Position numbers and translations under genes: made by a program. Under the pieces are notes generated by a model, which worked only from the letters and a program-made list of their open reading frames with translations, was not told where the DNA came from and did not search any database. 64,000 bases of DNA, taken from positions 682,001 through 746,000 of the forward strand of contig CAXXHN010000001.1 in assembly GCA_963663735.2 (NCBI GenBank), written 5' to 3'. Shown here one piece after another: positions 61,108 through 64,000 of this stretch. Source of the DNA: G963663735 sp963663735 (GTDB lineage Bacteria > Acidobacteriota > UBA6911 > RPQK01 > JAPXNP01). Positions within the stretch are counted from its first letter, which is position 1; each line of letters opens with the position of its first letter.

Positions 61108-62211
61108 TTATTTACCGTAATATCCTCGGATTGCCTCCACTACCTGCCAGGCATTTTCCTTCGGCATCCCCGGATAAACCGGCAAACAAATAACCTGTTC
61201 ACAGACCTTTTCGGCCACGGGAAATGATCCTTTTCTGAATCCAAGGTGTTCATAGGCTTTCATCAGGTGCAGGGGAGTGGGATAAACCACCCTGGTATCC
61301 ACCCCTTTTTCACCAAGCCTGGCGGCAAGGTTATCCCTGTCTTCACAGAGAAAAGCCACTATATGGTAGGCATGTTCATATCCTGTGGGCACCTTCTGAA
61401 ACTTTATCTCCCCAATATCACTGAGACCTTCTCTGTAAATTCCGGCCAGATCAGTACGCCACTGGTTCCACTGATCCAGGTACTTCATCTTAAGCGAGAG
61501 CACCGTGGCCTGTATGGTATCCATGCGGGAGTTGAAACCTTCAATGGTGTGTATATAGGGGCCAGTCTGGCCATGATTTCTCAGCAGGAGGACTCTCTCA
61601 GCCAGCTCCGAAGAATGGCAGGTCACCGCTCCGGCGTCTCCAAATGCACTAAGGTTTTTGGAAGGATAAAAGCTGAAAGCGCCAATGTTCCCAATTGAAC
61701 CGGCCCGGTGTCCCTGGATGGATGCGCCATGAGACTGGCAGGAATCTTCGACCAGGCTTAGATTGTTTTCATCAGATATTTTCTGCAGGCCGGGCATGTC
61801 AGAGACAAGGCCGAAAATGTGCACAGGCAGGATAGCCCTGGTTGCCGTATTAACCCTTTCCCTGACACTTTCAGGGTCCAGGGTAAACGTTTCAGGATCA
61901 ATGTCAGCCAGTACCAGGCGTCCGGTCTGGCTGACCGCCTCAGCAGTGGCAATAAAGGTAAATGGAGAGGTTATCACCTCGTCATCCGGGCCTGTGCCAA
62001 CCGCCAGCAAGGCCATCCTCAGGGCATCCGTGCCGCTGTTGACCGCTATGCAATACTCAGTTCCGCAATAACCGGCAAAGGCTTTTTCAAATTCAGATAC
62101 CCGGTTTCCTCCAATGAACTGGTTGCCCTCAACCAGTGACCTTAACTCCGCAAAAAATTCTTCTGTTACCTGATCGGTCTGGTAACTCAAATCCAGATAA
62201 GGGATCTTCAC
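61108..62211 (-). CDS. DegT/DnrJ/EryC1/StrS sugar aminotransferase
   Basis: A 367-residue PLP aminotransferase that aminates a keto-sugar nucleotide. Motifs: IPYLDLSYQTDQVTEEF, GNRVSEFEKAFAGYCGTEYC (NSGTDAL follows), DEVITSPFTFIATAEAV, VEDSCQSHGASIQGHRAGSI and FSFYPSKNLSAFGDAGAVTC with the PLP lysine. Full length. Start is a GTG with AGGAGAG upstream. With the epimerase 45 bases upstream it makes an amino sugar for the O-chain, perhaps a 3- or 4-amino-dideoxyhexose. Confidence 0.93.
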   Translation of the reverse strand: MKIPYLDLSYQTDQVTEEFFAELRSLVEGNQFIGGNRVSEFEKAFAGYCGTEYCIAVNSGTDALRMALLAVGTGPDDEVITSPFTFIATAEAVSQTGRLVLADIDPETFTLDPESVRERVNTATRAILPVHIFGLVSDMPGLQKISDENNLSLVEDSCQSHGASIQGHRAGSIGNIGAFSFYPSKNLSAFGDAGAVTCHSSELAERVLLLRNHGQTGPYIHTIEGFNSRMDTIQATVLSLKMKYLDQWNQWRTDLAGIYREGLSDIGEIKFQKVPTGYEHAYHIVAFLCEDRDNLAARLGEKGVDTRVVYPTPLHLMKAYEHLGFRKGSFPVAEKVCEQVICLPVYPGMPKENAWQVVEAIRGYYGK

Positions 62212-62256
62212 TCCGCTCTCTCCTGTCTATATTCAAAAAGGGAAACCCATCTTATT

Positions 62257-63207
62257 TCAGGAATTTCGCCTGAATGACTCAACTGTTCTTCTTAAACCTT
62301 CCTCGAAATCAATAACCGCTTCAAACCCTATTTGCTCCTTGGCTGCTGTTACCAGGGCTTCTGAGTCCTTGATGTCACCGGCCCTGGCCTCCTGGTAGTC
62401 AGGTTCGAAATCCGTGCCAAGGATCCTGTTCAGGATAGTCACAACCTGGTTAAGTGTCCTGCTCCTGCCTGTACCAATATTAACGCAAACGCCCTTCCCG
62501 GCGGCTTCCGCCGCTGCCAGGTTGGCAGCGACCACGTTTCCAACATAAATGAAATCCCGGCTCTGCTCTCCGTCACCATAGATAATCGGAGGTTTTCCGG
62601 CCAGCATGCGGGTCACAAAACGGGGGATCACCGCGGCATAATCAGAAGAAGGGTTCTGCCTGGGCCCGAACACATTAAAAAACCTCAGTGCTGTTGAAGA
62701 AAAGCCATAAATAGCAGAAAAAACCTTTGCATAGGCCTCATCTGTCAGCTTCGATACCGCGTAAGGAGACATCGGCCTTGGAGGCTCAGCTTCCGACAGG
62801 GGCAGATTTTCAGAATCCCCATAGACAGCACAGGAAGAAGCAAATACAACGGTCCTGACACCGCCTTTCCTCGCAGCCTGGAATAATGAAAGAGTTCCCC
62901 CAACGTTTACGCTGTTGACTTCAACCGGATAATCAACAGAGTATTGCACCGAAGGAATTGCGGCAAGATGATATATGACCTCGCATTTTTTCGCCAGGTC
63001 TTCACAAAGAGACTGGTCCCGGATATCGCCTTCAACCAGTTCTATTTTTTCCTTAAAACTGTCCATCAGGTGCTGGATATTGCTGGTTTTCCCGGAAGAC
63101 AAATTATCCAGAACCACAACCTTACGACCTTTATGCAAAAGGCCTTCGGCCAGATGAGATCCAATAAAACCAGCTCCCCCCGTAACCAGATCAAACTCTC
63201 TGTTCAA
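62257..63207 (-). CDS. NAD-dependent sugar-nucleotide epimerase (GalE/WbpP-like)
   Basis: A 316-residue extended SDR acting on UDP-sugars. Cofactor motif TGGAGFIGSHLAEGL (9-23), VVLDNLSSGK, EGDIRD, then the catalytic Ser/Tyr/Lys (ASSCAVYG; SPYAVSKL with Tyr149 and Lys153), RFFNVFGPRQNP and a C-terminal YVGNVVAANL. GalE or UDP-GlcNAc 4-epimerase-type activity is likely. Start is a TTG with a perfect AGGAGG seven bases upstream. First gene of the polysaccharide cluster, divergent from lysA. Confidence 0.9.
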   Translation of the reverse strand: MNREFDLVTGGAGFIGSHLAEGLLHKGRKVVVLDNLSSGKTSNIQHLMDSFKEKIELVEGDIRDQSLCEDLAKKCEVIYHLAAIPSVQYSVDYPVEVNSVNVGGTLSLFQAARKGGVRTVVFASSCAVYGDSENLPLSEAEPPRPMSPYAVSKLTDEAYAKVFSAIYGFSSTALRFFNVFGPRQNPSSDYAAVIPRFVTRMLAGKPPIIYGDGEQSRDFIYVGNVVAANLAAAEAAGKGVCVNIGTGRSRTLNQVVTILNRILGTDFEPDYQEARAGDIKDSEALVTAAKEQIGFEAVIDFEEGLRRTVESFRRNS

Positions 63208-63266
63208 AAAAATCCTCCTGACCTAAATTAGCAATCAATCATATCAAATGATAATATCATCCTGCC

Positions 63267-64000
63267 GTGAAACCAAACAGATGCTTGAAATATGTAGATA
63301 CCCAGTTATTTTGCGAAGGGGTTTCCATCTCTTCCCTGGCCGAACAATTCGGGACCCCCTTCTACATTTACAGCAGGGAAGCTGTCTGCCGAAACCTCGC
63401 AATCCTGAAAGATTCTTTCCCCGCTGAATATGCAAACATTTGCTTTGCGGTGAAAGCCAATTCGAATCTTTCTATCCTGGAGTTGCTAGCATCCAAGGGC
63501 CTGGGATTCGATATAGTGTCGGCAGGTGAGCTTTACCGGCTCCGCAGGCTTGGTGTATCCGGATCCAGGATTATCTTCAGTGGGGTAGGTAAAAGGCAGG
63601 ATGAAATAGACTGGGCCATCAGGACCAATGTCTTCAGCCTTGGGGTGGAATCCCTTGAGGAACTGAAGATGATTGCCGAAAGGGCTGAGACCCTGCGGTC
63701 TGCTGTTGTGGTCTCCCTCAGGCTCAACCTTGATGTAGATGCTGCAACCCACCCCGGAATATCAACCGGCAGGAAGGAACACAAATTCGGGCTGGACGAC
63801 GACTTCCTTCCTGAAGCATCCCTGTTTATCAAAAATCATCCCCTGGTGCGGCTGAAGGGAATAGGGGCCCACATCGGTTCCCAGATTATGGACGCGACAC
63901 CTTACATCACCACATTTGACCGGCTCCTGGCCTGCGCTTCAGATCTGAAACTGTCCGGATTCAACATTGAATTCCTGGATATTGGAGGTGGATTCGGAAT
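63267..64000 (+). CDS. lysA: Diaminopimelate decarboxylase (3'-truncated)
   Basis: The first ~245 residues of a PLP enzyme making lysine from meso-diaminopimelate; it runs off the window's end. Motifs: FGTPFYIYSREAVCRNL, NICFAVKANSNLSIL with PLP-Lys63, GFDIVSAGELYRLRRLG, RLNLDVDAATHPGISTGRKE, HKFGLDD, GIGAHIGSQI and LDIGGGFG. Probable start is the GTG at 63267; no strong ribosome site was seen, and a TTG 18 bases later is possible. It is divergent from the epimerase, so the 59 bases between must hold both promoters or lysA's lies inside the epimerase gene. Confidence 0.95.
   Translation, partial: MKPNRCLKYVDTQLFCEGVSISSLAEQFGTPFYIYSREAVCRNLAILKDSFPAEYANICFAVKANSNLSILELLASKGLGFDIVSAGELYRLRRLGVSGSRIIFSGVGKRQDEIDWAIRTNVFSLGVESLEELKMIAERAETLRSAVVVSLRLNLDVDAATHPGISTGRKEHKFGLDDDFLPEASLFIKNHPLVRLKGIGAHIGSQIMDATPYITTFDRLLACASDLKLSGFNIEFLDIGGGFG

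Noticed and set aside
1..64000. CRISPR arrays, insertion sequences, prophage or defence genes
   Set aside because: No spaced direct repeats, transposase, integrase, toxin-antitoxin or restriction genes are visible; the only regular repeat is the coding repeat of the DUF4097 gene.

Overview
The window is a dense chromosomal stretch of a Gram-negative bacterium, by eye moderate in GC. It carries no phage, plasmid, CRISPR or insertion sequence that I can recognise. Genes for O-antigen export and ligation, a WaaP/KdkA-like kinase, a periplasmic HtrA protease, Tat-type leaders and an IHF-like protein all point to a double-membrane cell. The mix of GldA/GldF-GldG/DUF4340 exporter, DUF4097 beta-solenoid, DUF6599, PmoA-like DUF6807, Tat-exported sugar enzymes and a TMTC-like GT-C protein is typical of uncultured Acidobacteriota-like, PVC or FCB lineages. 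I cannot fix the phylum from sequence alone. Both tRNA genes encode their CCA end.

Layout. 1-5.0 kb: end of smc, then fis-like, cvpA and purC on the minus strand. 5.1-7.4 kb: groES-groEL with its own promoter, an unusual inverted repeat and a terminator. 7.4-13.2 kb (minus): a large secreted protein of unknown function with isolated transcription signals; a three-gene operon of ECF sigma factor, membrane HEAT-repeat protein and DUF4097 solenoid; and a NUDIX hydrolase. 13.5-16.7 kb: a GT-C/TPR membrane protein coupled to a Ser-rich anchored protein, then a hydroxypyruvate-isomerase-like protein. 16.9-21.8 kb: a Gld-type ABC exporter operon. 22-30 kb: housekeeping genes (bcp, tRNA-Val, der, ihf-like, merR, tRNA-Pro, def, ferredoxin, a probable NifX-like relic, sufE, CCA/poly(A) polymerase).

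30-41 kb: a Na+/H+ antiporter-like carrier, secreted small proteins, an SDR, a Tat-exported TIM-barrel enzyme, htrA with a structured promoter, a LipM-type octanoyltransferase and a three-gene zinc/manganese ABC importer. 41.5-48 kb: a run of carbohydrate-related genes (Gfo/Idh/MocA, Tat aldo/keto reductase, DUF6599, PmoA-like) followed by an unusual transglutaminase-like protein. 48-52.7 kb: TraB family, an FAD/NAD oxidoreductase, dusB and PduO-type cobalamin adenosyltransferase. 52.8-63.2 kb (mostly minus): a surface-polysaccharide cluster with sugar-nucleotide enzymes, O-antigen ligase, GT4, Wzm/Wzt exporter and two GT2 enzymes, interrupted by a LysE-type exporter and an oppositely oriented LPS kinase. 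The window ends inside lysA.

No single spectacular new system is visible. The best leads are the sigma/HEAT/beta-solenoid envelope-sensing operon, the GT-C plus Ser-rich protein pair, the orphan secreted 647-residue protein, the transglutaminase-like 574-residue protein, and several non-canonical operators, at groESL and htrA in particular.
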